The position numbers and the translations under genes were made by a program. The notes under the pieces were generated by a model. That model saw only the letters and a program-made list of their open reading frames with translations, was not told where the DNA came from and did not search any database. From Spirodela intermedia (taxonomy: Eukaryota; Streptophyta; Magnoliopsida; Alismatales; Araceae), in contig LR746275.1 of the NCBI GenBank assembly GCA_902729315.2, positions 4,034,001 through 4,098,000 of the forward strand: DNA of 64,000 bases, given 5' to 3'. Of the stretch, positions 12,243 to 25,001 are shown piece by piece. Each line of letters begins with the position of its first letter. Positions within the stretch are counted from its first letter, which is position 1.

Positions 12243-14248
12243 CTATCTAATATATGCGGTGGTGGTCTTCTTGTAGGTATACCAGCGGGCGATGAGGAGG
12301 TAGACGGCGAAGTTGAGCAGGCTGAGGATCGCCAGGAGCCAGTAGAAGTAGTCGAGGTGGCCCCTGTTGAGGTTGTCGGGGATCCACCCGAGCTTCCCGT
12401 TCCTGGTGGTCGTGTGGGTGACGATGGTGACCAGCAGCGTGCTGAGGTAGTTGCCCAGCGCGACGGTGGTGAGGGACAGGGCGGAGCACATGCTCCTCAT
12501 GGCGTCCGGTGCCTGGTCGTAGAAGAACTCGAGCTGCCCGATGAAGGTGAAGACCTCTGCGGCGCCGACGATGAAGTACTGAGGCACCTGCCAGAAGATG
12601 GACAGCGGCAGCTGCTCCAGGTCGTAGTAGCCGTGCCGCTGCACCATGCCCAGCCGAACGAGCTCGAGCAAGCCGGCCGCCACCATGGCGAAGATGGAGA
12701 CGACTAGGCCGATCCCCATCCGGGTGAGCTGGCTGAAACCGCGCTCGTCGCCGGTGAACCGGCGGGCGACGGGGACGATGATGCGGTCGTACAAGGGGAC
12801 CCAGACGATGACGCTGAGGACGTCGAAGATGGAGAGCGACGCCGCCGGGATCTTGAAGTGGGGGCCCATGCTGGGGTCCAAGGTGTTGCCCTGCAGCACG
12901 AACATGGTGCTCATCTGACTGTACACCGTCGAGAAGACAATCCCGCTCGCCCATATCGGCAACAGCCTGACCACCGTCTTCAGCTCCTCCACCTGGGTCA
13001 CCGTGCAGAGCCGCCACGGGTCCACCGGGGCCGCCGCGTCCGCGCGGGTGTCCACCGCCGCCCTGTCCAGGAAGCTGCCGGCCATGGAAAAATGATGGTT
13101 GAGTTCAACGTTTCGATGGATGGATGGATTCATTCATTCATGCACTCTGGAGAAAGAAGCAAGGAAACACCTACCCGAGTTGCTCTGTGTGCTGGAGCTT
13201 CCTGCTCCCTTCAATGGCGGATTCTTTGTCCCCGAGCTCGTAGAGGAGGGTCTTGTCGGCGGGCACCTCCGCGTTCCAATTCCTGAAGGACGCGACCAGG
13301 ATCTGGGCGATCCGCGTCAGGGGACTCCCGCCGGGCTTCTGGTGACGGTACAGGCGGGTCCCGGAGAAGAAGAAGATGACGGCGACGGCCATTGTCACGG
13401 CCGGAATGCCGAACCCCCATCCCCATCCCACGTTCATCTGAATCCAGACCAGCACGGAGGAGGCCACCAGGGCCCCCAGGTTGATGGAGAAGTAGAACCA
13501 GTTGAAGAAGGAGCTCTTCCTCTTTTTCTCCTTCTCGTCCGTCTCGTCGAACTGGTCCGCCCCGAAGGAGGAGACGCAGGGCTTGATCCCTCCCGTGGCG
13601 AGGGCGATGAGGTACAGGGCTAGGAAGAATGCCCCCACCTGCCCGCTGCTCGGGTGGCAGACGCCGCCATCGCAGGAAGGTCTGATCCCTCTCACAGACG
13701 CAGTGAGCGTCAACAACGTCAGCCCCTGCGACCACCGGAAATCCTCGATGAGTCTGTCTGTCCGTCCGTCCGTTCGTCGTCGTATGCCAGGAAAGAGTAG
13801 AAGCAAGGTCGGTCAGTCTCTACCAGAACGTAGACCATCATGAAGCTGGCGATCGTCAGGTATCTTCCGAGATAGGCGTCGGCGACGAAGGCACCGATCA
13901 GAGGCGTGATGTAGCAGGTCCCAGACCAGTTAGTGACGTTGTTGGCGGCCGTCGCGTTGCCCTGGTTGAGGCGGTTCTTGAGGTAGTTCACGAGGTTGGT
14001 GCTCATCCCGTAGTACGCCAGCCGCTCGCAGCACTCGTTCCCTGCGCAGACGATGAACGGACGACCTCGCCGGTCAGGTCGTCGGAGGCGGCCGGCGGCG
14101 GCAAGGGGGGAGGGGGAAGACGAACAAGCGTGCCGAGATTACCGAGAATGTAAGGGCTGGTTCTCCAGTTGCCGGTTTTCGTCTTGTCGGCGGGGTCCCC
14201 CCGCCTATCCACAGTCCCATCCTTCGTGTAGCGATCGTCCTCCTCCAT
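12243..14248 (-). CDS. NPF8: NRT1/PTR family transporter, NPF8 (PTR1/PTR2-like)
   Basis: A proton-coupled di/tripeptide transporter of the major facilitator superfamily, expected in plasma membrane or tonoplast. I assemble four exons in transcript order: 14248-14143, 14041-13824, 13725-13175 and 13074-12243. All introns are 98-101 bp with GT/AG ends. The product is 568 residues. The N-terminus ([14 protein letters not shown]) and the proton-coupling motif E-x-x-E-R ([11 protein letters not shown], formed across the first junction) are typical. Other hallmarks are [64 protein letters not shown], and [19 protein letters not shown]. The C-terminus ends [13 protein letters not shown]. These features place it in the PTR1/PTR2 group (NPF8.1/8.2). 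No frameshift is seen. The exact paralogue cannot be assigned by eye. Confidence 0.95.
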
Positions 14249-14936
14249 TGATCTATCCGTCGTTTGGTTTTATAAACCCGCTCTGCGATAATAGAAGAGA
14301 ACATAATCGAATCGACAGAGCCCGTCGATCGAATCAAGTCGCAGAAAGAGAACACAATCGACAGAGTGCGTGAGTGAAGTGAGCTAGACAGAGCATTTGA
14401 GCGGCAGCACGAGAGAGACCCATGTATTCTGATTCTCCGTCTTCCTCCCTCGCGGAAGAAGAAGAAGAAGAAGAAGAAGAAGAAGAACGCTGGCTGCGAA
14501 CTGTGGGGATTTGATGCAATGGAAGGACATGTATGGTGCGGAAGTAGCCGAGGTTCAGAATGTCGACGAGGGAATGGATACCCAGGAAAGCCGGTGCAGC
14601 AGGTCAGCTGGGACTGAGCGTAGTCAGCGAGCGCCCGTTGAAATTGTTGCGTTACGACAGCCGGCGTTGCGGCCCACGAAACGACCGGGCGACAAGGACA
14701 GCTGCTGTAACCAGTGGCCGTGAGGCGAGGAAGACGGTGATGACCACAGGAGGAGGGGGTTGGGGGAGACGGAGGAAGTAAAAAAATCCGAGAAAAGGGA
14801 GGATATTAAAGAAGGTTTCTTCCGCCACGCCGGCAGATTGAGGACCAGATATTATCCGGAGACCAGATTCAGAGAGGGGGCGGTGGGCTGCCCCATTAAT
14901 TCCCCGAAGACTAGTGACAATGAAGATCAGCATGAG

Positions 14937-14967
<31 letters not shown>

Positions 14968-16007
14968 CTCCATGGGCACTGGAGGGTGGAGACGGGGAGG
15001 TCGCCGAGTAAATGATAGAATAAACTTCTCGGAGGACGGCAGTGATGGAAGGGAGATACGATCCATGGGAAAAGGGAAGGGAAGGGAAGACTTGCTCCGG
15101 GCTTCTCCGACCGACCCGATCGGTGATCGACGAAGGCATATAGATTCCTTCGCCCTTCCCGAAACCCGGCGACGATGACGACGCCAATGAGAACAGGGAC
15201 TGGGAAGAAGAAGAATCGAGGCAAAGGAGTATCGGGGATGGCGGAGGAATCCAGGCATTAAAGTCAATCTGTGAGCAGGGGAAGAAGCAGATGGAAGTCT
15301 AGTCGGGAATTTACCTGCCTCCTTTTCTACCCTCCTCCTCCTCCTCCTCCGTCTTCCCCCTAGGGATCAGAATTTGGCCCGCACCACGAAATCCCTCCAC
15401 CTCCACCTCCACCAGCACACTGGGAGGAGGCGAGACACCACCGAGGGTGAAGACGGTCACCCTCCCCCCTTCCCATTCCCTCTCCATAATAAATACAATC
15501 CCCCCCCCTCAACTCCGGCAAGCACCAGCGCGCAAATCGGACGAGGAGCAGGACGCGGAGTCCCCCGCCCCAATCCCCCCGCATCGCCCCCCACGCAGGC
15601 GACCCCCTACCACCCTCTTCGGATCCCCTCACTGCTCGAGTGGAAAGTCTGAAGAAGAACAGGAAGAAAATGCCAGGCGGCGGGAGGGAGGTTACCGCGG
15701 GCAAGGCGGAGATCGGCGGAGTGCCCTCGAGATTCGCAGAATCCGCCCTGCTTCTCGCTCGCTCCCCTCCTCTGAACGCGTAAAACCTTCCCGCACAGTT
15801 GTCCGCTGAGCAGAGACGGTCGCAGAGGCAGACGAGAGTAAGCGAGAGAGCCAGAAAAGGCGGCGCCTTGCCCCTTGGATCTTCTCTTCTCCTTCTTATC
15901 TCGGCTGTTGAGGGGCGGTCGACGGCAACAATGGACACAAGACGGAGATGATTGGCTTAGTCCCACTGGCCACGCTGTCCCAAGATACGCCGCAGCAGCA
16001 GTCTTGG

Positions 16008-16049
<42 letters not shown>

Positions 16050-16900
16050 GACGGGTGCATCCATTTTCGATGGGCTCGATTGCCCAACTGAAAAGCTCAA
16101 ACGTAAGGGGACGTCCGCCCGTTTCGGAAATCGAACCCCACCAATAAATAACAGCTCTAAAAATCCTGCAAAGAAAAAAGGAAAAGGAGAAGATGGGCAG
16201 CAAATCAGGCCGAATTCTGGGTCTGTGAGGTAGCGTCCTGAACGGAAAGCATTCCGAAGATAATGAAGCACATGCACGATGAATAATGTTACAAGAATTT
16301 CAAGTCCTAAATAAATAAATATATAAATAAATAAATAAATATAGATATATCATTAATTATCTCAATCCGATGAGTCCTCTAATAATTTTGATCTCTGTAT
16401 TTTTCAAGGACCCTAAGAAAAATATTTGTTCTAGTCATGCTTAAATTATAAGCCAAATAAAAATCATAGTGAATAAAAAAAATATTCCTTGTCATTTTGG
16501 GCCCAATCGTTTGAATATTACAGTCAAAGCAATCTATCTCGTCACGCGCTGCTGGGATTTCACACGCATCGTGTTTCTTAATGAATGATCAATGCGCGTA
16601 CATACTATGAATTCATCTTCGACGTCATATTCTCGGACTCTCCGTCTCTCTCTCTCTCTCTCTCCACTTTTGAGCTCTGAATTGGACGTCTGCCGAAAGA
16701 GGGCCCAACATCTGCACGCAAAACAATAGCAATCGCTTATTTTAAAAAGAGCTGACGTCGGCTCCGCGGAGTCGTCCACATAGGACAAAATTTTCCCAAC
16801 ATCTGCCGTCTAGCGTCGGGTCCGGGGCGGCTCCGACCTGAGAGCAGGCTGGCGGGACCAGGGTCGGACCCTCCGCAGGTCCGGGTCTGGTCCGGATTGG
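14249..16900. other. Intergenic region rich in CT/GA microsatellites
   Basis: No gene is supported over about 2.6 kb. The interval holds a (GAA)n run at about 14455-14487, (CT)n at about 14940-14967, (GA)n at about 16011-16044 and (CT)n at about 16645-16663. GC-rich ORFs of 90-200 codons on the - strand between 14650 and 16200 are low-complexity Ser/Leu/Arg translations of these tracts. The NPF promoter lies at the left edge. An ATAAATAAAT stretch is found near 16310-16345. Confidence 0.6.
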
Positions 16901-17092
16901 CCGCTGTTGACCGTTCTAAAGGGGGTAAATACGTCATTTCACGCTCATACCTGCCCCATCTTCATCTACTTGACTCCACCGCGAATGCAAAGGCAGGGTT
17001 TTCCAATCCGCGACGAGTTCGTGCTTCCTACGCTCCGCCGCGGCCGCGATCGGTCGACCGGAACCCTAACGGCGGAGGATTGATCTGCTGCC

Positions 17093-18112
17093 ATGGCTTC
17101 TCCGCCTCGTCGAGGCCCTCCTCGCGCGTCTTCTCCCTCGCCGCCGTCCAAGCCTCTGCCTCTGGAGGCCGAGATCACCGTCGTATCCGCCAAGCACCTG
17201 AAGAACGTCAACTGGCGCCGCGGCGACCTCAAGCCCTGCGCCGTCCTCTACCTCGATCCTGACCGCCGCGTCAACACCAAGGCCGACGACGCCGGCTCCA
17301 CCCGTCCCGTGTGGAACGAGCGCTTCGCCCTCCCCGTACCTCATGCCGGTGACGTCGTCCTCACTCTCGAGATCTTCCACTCCAAGCCCTCAGAGACCTC
17401 GAAGCCCCTCGTAGGCACCGTCCGCGCTCCGCTTTGGGAATTGGCCGAGCATTTCCCGGACGGCAGCGGCAGCGGCAGCGGATCAGGGCCCGTCCCCATC
17501 AGAACGCTCGAGCTCCGCCGCCCATCAGGCCGACCCCAGGGCAAGGTACGGATAAAGGTCGTCATTCGGGAGGTTTCTCCGCCGGAGCCACCTGCGCCGC
17601 CGGAATACCACGTCCCACCCTCCTCCAGCTTCTACTACTCCAGTGCCCCGCCTCCGCCCCCCCACATGCCCCCTCCGCCGTCCGTCCACGATTATCGTGG
17701 CTATGCACCGTCACCTTCCCCTCCCTACGTTCATAACCAGCCCCCGCCATCGCCTCCCCAGTACACGCGCGGCAGCTACTCCGATCCGTACTCGGGATAC
17801 TACTCTGGCGGGTACTACTCAGCCCCGCCGCCGCCCGCTCGGCCTTATTACGACGGGGCGTCTGTGTATGGAGCACCTGGTGGTCCCTCAGCCCCCGTGG
17901 ATTACACGTCGGGATCTTCTTACGACCAGAAAGCGAGGGATCCTAGCAAGATGGGATCGGGATCTGGGCCAGCAGTGGGAGCAGTTTCTGGGACCTTTGG
18001 AGGTCTGACGCTGCGAGAAGGATTGAAGTACAAGGAAGAGAAACTCCCGGAGAGGACGGAGGGCGACCGGATGGGGAGGGGTGATTACAGTGACCATCGT
18101 GAAGATTACTGA
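17093..18112 (+). CDS. C2-domain, Pro/Tyr-rich protein (SRC2-like)
   Basis: A 339-residue single-exon protein. Residues about 23-160 form a C2 domain of the plant SRC2 type: LEAEITVVSAKHLKNVNWRR opens it, followed by DLKPCAVLYLDPDRR, TRPVWNERFALPV and VVLTLEIFHSKP. A short (GS)n run lies inside the domain's last loop. Residues about 165-285 are a low-complexity Pro/Tyr/Ser linker (PPPPPHMPPPPS and SGYYSGGYYS). The C-terminus GTFGGLTLREGLKYKEEK lacks the transmembrane helix found in some SRC2 proteins. C2 domains of this kind bind membranes or calcium, and relatives are induced by cold or pathogens. The function of this copy is not shown by sequence. The start is in good GC-rich context after an AT-poor leader. 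Confidence 0.88.
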   Translation: MASPPRRGPPRASSPSPPSKPLPLEAEITVVSAKHLKNVNWRRGDLKPCAVLYLDPDRRVNTKADDAGSTRPVWNERFALPVPHAGDVVLTLEIFHSKPSETSKPLVGTVRAPLWELAEHFPDGSGSGSGSGPVPIRTLELRRPSGRPQGKVRIKVVIREVSPPEPPAPPEYHVPPSSSFYYSSAPPPPPHMPPPPSVHDYRGYAPSPSPPYVHNQPPPSPPQYTRGSYSDPYSGYYSGGYYSAPPPPARPYYDGASVYGAPGGPSAPVDYTSGSSYDQKARDPSKMGSGSGPAVGAVSGTFGGLTLREGLKYKEEKLPERTEGDRMGRGDYSDHREDY

Positions 18113-20519
18113 TGCCGGACTGACCATTACCATGAATCTCTCGTTTTTCTTCCTTTCCTTGTTTTAATTCAGTGTTTGGGTGGGGGAGGCGGGGAGAAAT
18201 AATCCGCCATGACCACAACCAAAATTCTGTTCCAACTCTCTGTGTATATATCCAGTGTTTCCAATCAATGTTATTGGGTTGTGTATGTAAGTTTTTATTG
18301 CTGTCCATCAACGCAAGAACCCCAGGATGCTCTCTCTCATCATTTAAATGTCTCCATGCGATGGGTATTGGCTATAATCAGCGTGGTTAATTGTGCTCCG
18401 TGGTTTTATTGCTAGGCCAGGATGGATGTGTATATTTGACGAATTGTTCTCAACCCGAGCCCCCACCTACTGAATTCAAGGACCCAGAAACGTGTGGAGC
18501 TCTGCAAACAACCCCCTTCCCCCCCGTCTGCTGTTGGTAACACTGACTGTTCCTTTTCTTGTGATCCTGCGAATACTCTCATAAACCTGCGTGTTTTTAT
18601 GCCACGAGCTTATCTGCAGGTTACCCAGAGCTGGTCTTAGCCTTGATGTTTTCTTCGGATGAACATGTACGAATGATTCCGGTTAAAAACAAACGGTTTT
18701 TGACACTCGGGGGAGGAGTATCTCCCCAGAAACCCACCCCTCCTATTAAAGGTCCATGCAAATGTTTCCCCACTGGTGTGATCGTCTACGTCTCTTAATT
18801 CTTCCTCAAAAAACCACTCCCACGACTCTGCAGTCTCCTAGAATCCCCCTTGTCAATAATTCAGGCTGTGATAGAACTTTTTTGTTTACCATTGTCCTCA
18901 TGTAATGTGGGGGGTGGCTTACAGTCTGATTTTGTGAGGATTTTTTTGTAGAGACCACATACTTGGTTTTATGCCCAGTTAGATTGATGGGCTGGAGAGG
19001 CCGTATTTTTTTTCCTTTCCTAGGTGGGTTAACTTGCGTCCTCTGTGGTGAAACTATAGGTTTCTTATCTCGTCATCATCATCATTTTTTACATCATTTT
19101 TCATCATACTGGTGTCAAAATGATCACTGGATTGGGGTATTCTTTGTTCCTCTCGTCTATGGGCTCCAGGGTTTTTAGTGAAGGTGAATACTTTCCTATA
19201 TGAAGATAATAAAATTGCGGCATAAACAGAGGGTCACTCTGCGCAGGTCCATGTTTTACACCAAGTAAAACATGGACCTGCGCAAAAGATGAGTTTTCAC
19301 TGCAGTACAGAGTTTAGGTTAATTTTGGTCAACTGTTGCTCCCTTTGTTTTGCCTCATTTTCATTTAAAATATTTCCAAGTCCACCATGTAGATGGTGGT
19401 TCACAAACCGATTAAAGATGCGCAAAAGTAGAAAGCTGGGATTAGTGGTACCGAGTTACAATCACTGATCTGTCTTCCTGCACCAAATATAGAGGCGCAC
19501 ACCGACTTCTTAGGGTTCTTAGAATTTTCGTTGACCCTTTTCAGACTCCGACAATCCTAGAAATCTTGCCAACTGAGAAAGGCGCTCTATTGGTGCAACT
19601 TTTTTTTTTTTTTTTTCTCTCCTTCCTTCCTCAGATGAATAGCTTTATGCGAGTGCATGATGGAGTACTTCATAAACAGATTATACTGTCATCGGCTAAC
19701 ATCTGACAAACGGTAAAGCATCGTCTATAAGGTCCCCATTGAAAGCCATCATCCTTCATGAAATGGTACTCTGTGAAGACCCATTGCGGAGTCGAAGAGA
19801 CCCACGGAGAGCGGAGCTAAGACAGACAAGGAGAAGCGAAGGGGAGGAAAGTCATTGAACAGCAATGCTTTCTCAAGCTATATTTCTCTTCGCATGTCTG
19901 GTTCTCCAGCACTGTGGGCTTGGACTCGAAGCCGTCCTTCCTTGGTGGGGATGGCGGGGGCACCAGGAGCTGCGGTGGATCAGACCAGGGGGGGCAATAC
20001 ATGAGAAGCAGGAGGAGGAATGAGGGCAGGGAGCCGAATAGGATGATGATTCTTCTTGGGGGAAGGATCTTCCTACAATCTCTCGTCTGCCCTTCCCCGT
20101 GGTCGTGGTCTAGATGGCAGTCACCGGGATGGCGGTCACCGGGTTCTCTCAGAATATGCATGAAGCAGGGGACGACACTGCAATAGAACGCTGGTGGGCC
20201 AGGGACATCCCCGCCGCCGAAGGACCTTAGGCTTAACCACCGTTAACCGCCGAAAGTAGCAGTCATCTCAGTCTCACGGCGGCTAGAGATAGGAGGCCCC
20301 AATGAGAGACGGGGCCTCAGGAGAGAAGTCGGAAGACAGGAGGTTGACCCCCTCGGATTAGGTCATTATGTGCGACTGTTTCTCACTTCTTCTCAGCAAA
20401 CTCCGCAAGAGAGGTTTATTAAGGAGAAAGTTCTACTCTTTTGAAGAGATCTCATCTCGCTTCTTGCTGGGCCCTGATCACACTACGACCACCATATTCT
20501 GTCTCTTGGCCTTTGTTAA
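18113..20519. other. Intergenic, 3' of the C2 gene
   Basis: No gene is supported. The first few hundred bases should be the C2 gene's 3' UTR. A perfect 20-bp hairpin lies at 19240-19284 and a T-homopolymer at about 19600-19616. A small 15-bp direct repeat (GATGGCRGTCACCGG) occurs near 20113-20142. The right end runs into the retrotransposon relic. Confidence 0.5.
19240..19284. repeat. Perfect 20-bp inverted repeat, 5-nt loop
   Basis: The left arm 19240-19259 (TGCGCAGGTCCATGTTTTAC) is the exact reverse complement of 19265-19284, with ACCAA between. There is no T-rich tail typical of a bacterial-style terminator, and no gene overlaps it. It could be a tiny foldback element, a structured non-coding RNA, or a cleaved MITE core. 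Confidence 0.9.
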
Positions 20520-23500
20520 CACAAGATGATCTAAAAGTGTGATCGAAGTCATACCATTTTCTGCATTATCTCAACCATAACTCGATACTCAGACTCCACA
20601 TTAGAGCAAGTCATCATCCTTTGTTTTTAAGACCATCAAGTGACTAAGTTACTACTGACGTATGTGTAATAACATGTAGTAGACTTTTGGTCACCTTTGT
20701 CACTTATATACTCGGCGTCAGAGTAACTTGCAATGTAGAGATAGGCGTGTCGACGATAAATGAGTCCTTTTTTTGAGGCTCGCTTGATATAGGAGAGGAC
20801 TCGTAGAACTCCCTCTCAATGAACTTATCGAGACTCCTATATAAATTGACTCAAGACACCAATGTACACAATGATAGTACAAGTGACGGTGAGATATATT
20901 AACTTATTCAACAATCACTAGTATTGGTTAACATCTTCGAGTATGAGAGATGAAGTGTCTTAGGATTACATGTGAGCTTCAATAAATAAAGTTTTTGGCT
21001 TGCACTTAAGAAGCCCTATCTCTTGAAGCATGTCGAGGGTATACTTTTGTTAGATGATGGTGAACTTTTTATCTTAACATGCAAACTCAATCCCAAAAAA
21101 ATATTGTGTAGTCTATAAATTATGAACGTTGAGGTACTATTACAAATAAGCTTTGATAGTAAAGATATTAACCTCATCATTTTCAGTCACAAGGATGTCG
21201 TCAACATAGACTACAAAGATGATAAGGTCATCCTCTGTCTTCTTTGTGAGCACAATAAAGTCCATAGTATAAGAAGCGAAATCAAAGGTAGTGAGTAAAC
21301 TACTAAACTTGACGAATCAAACATGTGGACTCTACTTGAGCCCATAAATAACATGCCGCAAGAGACACTTTTGATGACTCCCACTAAATAATATATCTAG
21401 AAGGTTGTTCTATAAAGACATGCTCCTTAATATCAATATAAAGAAAGGTGTTAGAAATATTTAACTAGTGGAGAGATCATGCTTGATTGACGAAGAGAAA
21501 GAGAAGTATGCGAAGGAAGTTGAGGTGGATGACAAGATATAACATCTCAATGTAGTCGATTTCATATGTTTATGTGAAGTCCTAAGCAACCAAATGAGCT
21601 TTGTGATGAGCAATAGAGTCATCTGAATGATACATAAGGGTAGACAACCACTTGTACATCACAATATTGGCATCAGTCGAACATAGAATCAAATGTCAAG
21701 TTCCTCGAACAAACAATACAACCATCTTTGAATCCATGACTGACTTCCACATAGATATATATACAACCTCAACATTCGATTGTAAAAGCGACTCGAAGGC
21801 CATAAAGAGGACAAAGGCATAAAATAAAAGAGAAAGGTAATCATAAGAGATAAATTGGGAGATGATATGGTGGGTGCGGACGCACGTACATTTGCAAAGA
21901 GTGATAGGGAGATGAAGATCATTAAGTAAAGTAATGATCAAAGGTGTGGAAGAGATCGTAAGAAAGGATGAAGAGGATACTACATTCAAAGTAGGAGCCA
22001 TATGAGACATGGGCTGAAGATAGATGGACATAGGTAATGACTCCAAAGAAGGTAGACAGGAAGAAGAGAAGGAGGGGGTTTGTAAGAACCACCAAGGAAG
22101 AGAACCCAAGTGGAGGAGATATAATAGTGCGATAAGGATAAATAGTCAAAATTAGAGAGAAAAAAAGAAACTCCTCATAAAAAGTGATGTTAGTCAAGGT
22201 CACATAGCGACGGATATTCGAGAAGTAAACTTGATAGCTTTTTTGTGTGCAAGAGTAGTCGACAAAGACTTATTTAAGAGTACCAATGTCAATTTTAAAA
22301 AGAAAGTGAGAAGAATCTTGAATGAAGTCAATGCATCTAAAGACCCAAAGATGAAGAGAAAAAAGAGGAGAATTAAGGATTAAGTAATGGAAAGGAATGA
22401 TTCCTTCAAGAGGAGCGGAGAGAAACCAATTATGGAGATAAGTGTCAGTCTTAGAGATAGTAGGAAACATTTTTATGAAGAAAAAGTGTGCGAGTGATGT
22501 CAAGGAGTTAATGATGTTTACATTCAATAATACTATTTTACTACAAAGTGTAGAGGTGATAATTTGATGAAGGATGTCATGATTGACACAAAAGGTATGA
22601 AAAGAGGCTTGGATAAACTCAAGGGTGTTATCAGTATGAAGAATATTGAATATAGTGATGTATTATATGATAACTTTACTAATGAAGTGAGTAACTACGG
22701 TGGCGACCTCAGAACAGTCATGGAGGAAGTAAACCCAACTCACACGGATGTAATCATTAACAAAAATGATGTTATAACGATAACTCTAGATGTAGAAAGT
22801 ACGAGATGAACCTCATACATTATAAAAGAGAAGGTCAAAGAGAATAGAAGAGAGGATGCCATCACAACTAGAGTAAGAAATACAGTGATGGTTGACGCAC
22901 ACAAACTTAGAGAGAGAAAGCCACGATAATATTTTTTTGTAATTTAGAAAAATAAGAATGACTTAAATAACGATGTCACAAAAGAGAATAAGTGACTATA
23001 GAGGTGACAAAAAAGGCCCAAAGATCAAAGAAGGGTTCGTCAGAAATGAGTTTGTAGATACACCATCTCTTTTCACGATCTAAATCAATCTTTCATTCGA
23101 TATGTAAATCTTGAAAAATATAGTGACAAAAAAAAATGTGATGATATAAAAGAACGTACATGTAATAATACTAATAGAAAGAAAGTTAACAGAAAAATCA
23201 AGAACATAGAGAACTTGGGTGAAGGAAAAAGAAGAAGAAGCCAAGGTGACACTATGAGTTTTGACTAGACAAGTTTGACCATTGACAATAGTAATAGAGG
23301 GATGGGTTAAGGTAGATTGATAAGAGAAGAAATTAATAAGGATATTGGTCATGTGAGTGAAGGCCTCCAAATCAATAATCCACAGCATTAAAGAAGAAGG
23401 AAAGAGAGTGTGCGTACTTAATGTGGAGTAGACTAGAAGTGAGGAGAGACTAGTAAAGGTGGAAGCACCGATACCATTGACACGATGAAGGGTGTCATAT

Positions 23501-24989
23501 TCTACATGCGTCAAGGTCACGTTCAACATGAGATGAAGCGAGAGATACTAGAGTTGGAGAAGTCATCGTTGGTTGTGTCATCTTTGTTTCTCTAAATTAC
23601 AAAAAAAATTATCATGCTTTTCTCTCTCTAAATTTGTGTGCAAGTCTTGTTAATTGGGCAAATATCATCTTGAACCCACATAATAATTATGACAAAAGAT
23701 GAAGGAGTAGAGATAATGCATGAAAAGAAAGAGGAGTAGATGGACATACTAATAGTGACTTGAAGGGCTGTTGAAAAGATGGAGGTGAGATTAAGCATGC
23801 TATCCTCAAAGATAACATATCCCTAAATATGGGATGCGATGGACAAATGAAGTTCACTGAGATAAATTTCAATATAAAACTCTTGATAATAATGTTAGAG
23901 GGTCAAAAGATTAATAGTAAAGGGCTAATAGATATTAACTTCTTGAATGAGAGCCGTAAGGCGTCCATAGTGGGCCTAAAGAGAGAGATCATCTTATTTA
24001 CAAGAGAGAATAGATTTGAAGATCTCCACAATGTGACTAATATTTGTCTAGTTGGTATACATGATCTCTATAGTGAGCCACAAGAGACGAGTCGGGGTGA
24101 TGCGTGCTAGTGGCTCGACAATGCTTTGCTTGATCTTTTAGAACATCTACATGATAATAACCAATTCAAATTGCGACCATGTTACATACGAGGGGTCCCA
24201 AAGGTCGAGTGAGTCTTTTGAGAGATGATTGAAAAGATTGTGAGATCAAAAGAAGAGCTTGAAGCCAAAAGTCCATGATGTATAGTTGTGACCATTGAAG
24301 ATATACGTCGGCCAAGTAAATTGTGCTGTGATGGAATGACAAGTTGAAGGAACTGCTGAGGAAGAGAGAACAGCAGCTAGAATTGGAGGCAGGTGACGGA
24401 GGAGGGTGAGATGATGCCATGAGGCCGGCAGGTCCTGGTTAGAAGGGCAAGTGGTGGGGCCGGCTCAGGTGGGGCGGGCCGGTCGGGGCTGACGAGCCGG
24501 TCCGGATGGCCCGGCAGAGCCAGTGGGCTGGCTAGGCCGGTCCTGAGTGGGCCGGTCCGGAAGAAAACCGCCGGCTTGGCCGGTGCTGATGGGCCGGCGG
24601 GCCGATTGGCGGGCCGGCTGGCTCGCTGGGAGGCGGGCGGAACCCTAGCCGCCGCGGCCGGACGGCGACGGCGTCCGCGACGGCGACGGCAAGGGGGCGA
24701 CGGCAAGGGCGCGACGGCGAGGAGGGACCTCGACGGCGGTGGCGGTGCCCTCGGCACCTGAGAGCGACGGTAGAGACGCCGGAGAAGAGGAGGAGAGCAA
24801 CGGCACCGGCGAGGGGCGACGGCGCCGAACGGAGAAGGAGAGCGATGGCAGAGACGACGACGCCGGAAGAGGGAAAAGCGGCGACGCCGAAGAGCCGCCC
24901 GAGGAGGGAAGAGGCCAGCGAGGAGGAGAGCGGGGGGCCGGAGAGGGGCGACGCATCAGAGAGGAGGAGGACGACGAAGGATACTTAGG

Positions 24990-25001
24990 GCTCTGATACC
25001 A
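24990..25001 (-). other. tRNA-iMet primer-binding site of the copia relic
   Basis: On the - strand this reads TGGTATCAGAGC, the standard plant copia primer-binding site complementary to the 3' end of initiator methionine tRNA. It directly abuts the LTR-like segment ending AACA and precedes the gag region. Confidence 0.9.

Noticed and set aside
14652-16203. Several 90-200 codon ORFs on the - strand upstream of the NPF gene
   Set aside because: Composition is low-complexity Ser/Leu/Arg driven by CT/GA repeats; no conserved motif or splice structure supports a gene.
20514-20527. TGTTAACACAAG as the 3' LTR end of the second copia relic
   Set aside because: It resembles the LTR edge TGTTGACACAAG for about 12 bases but then diverges fully, and it lies within or next to the RNase H remnant, so it is probably chance.
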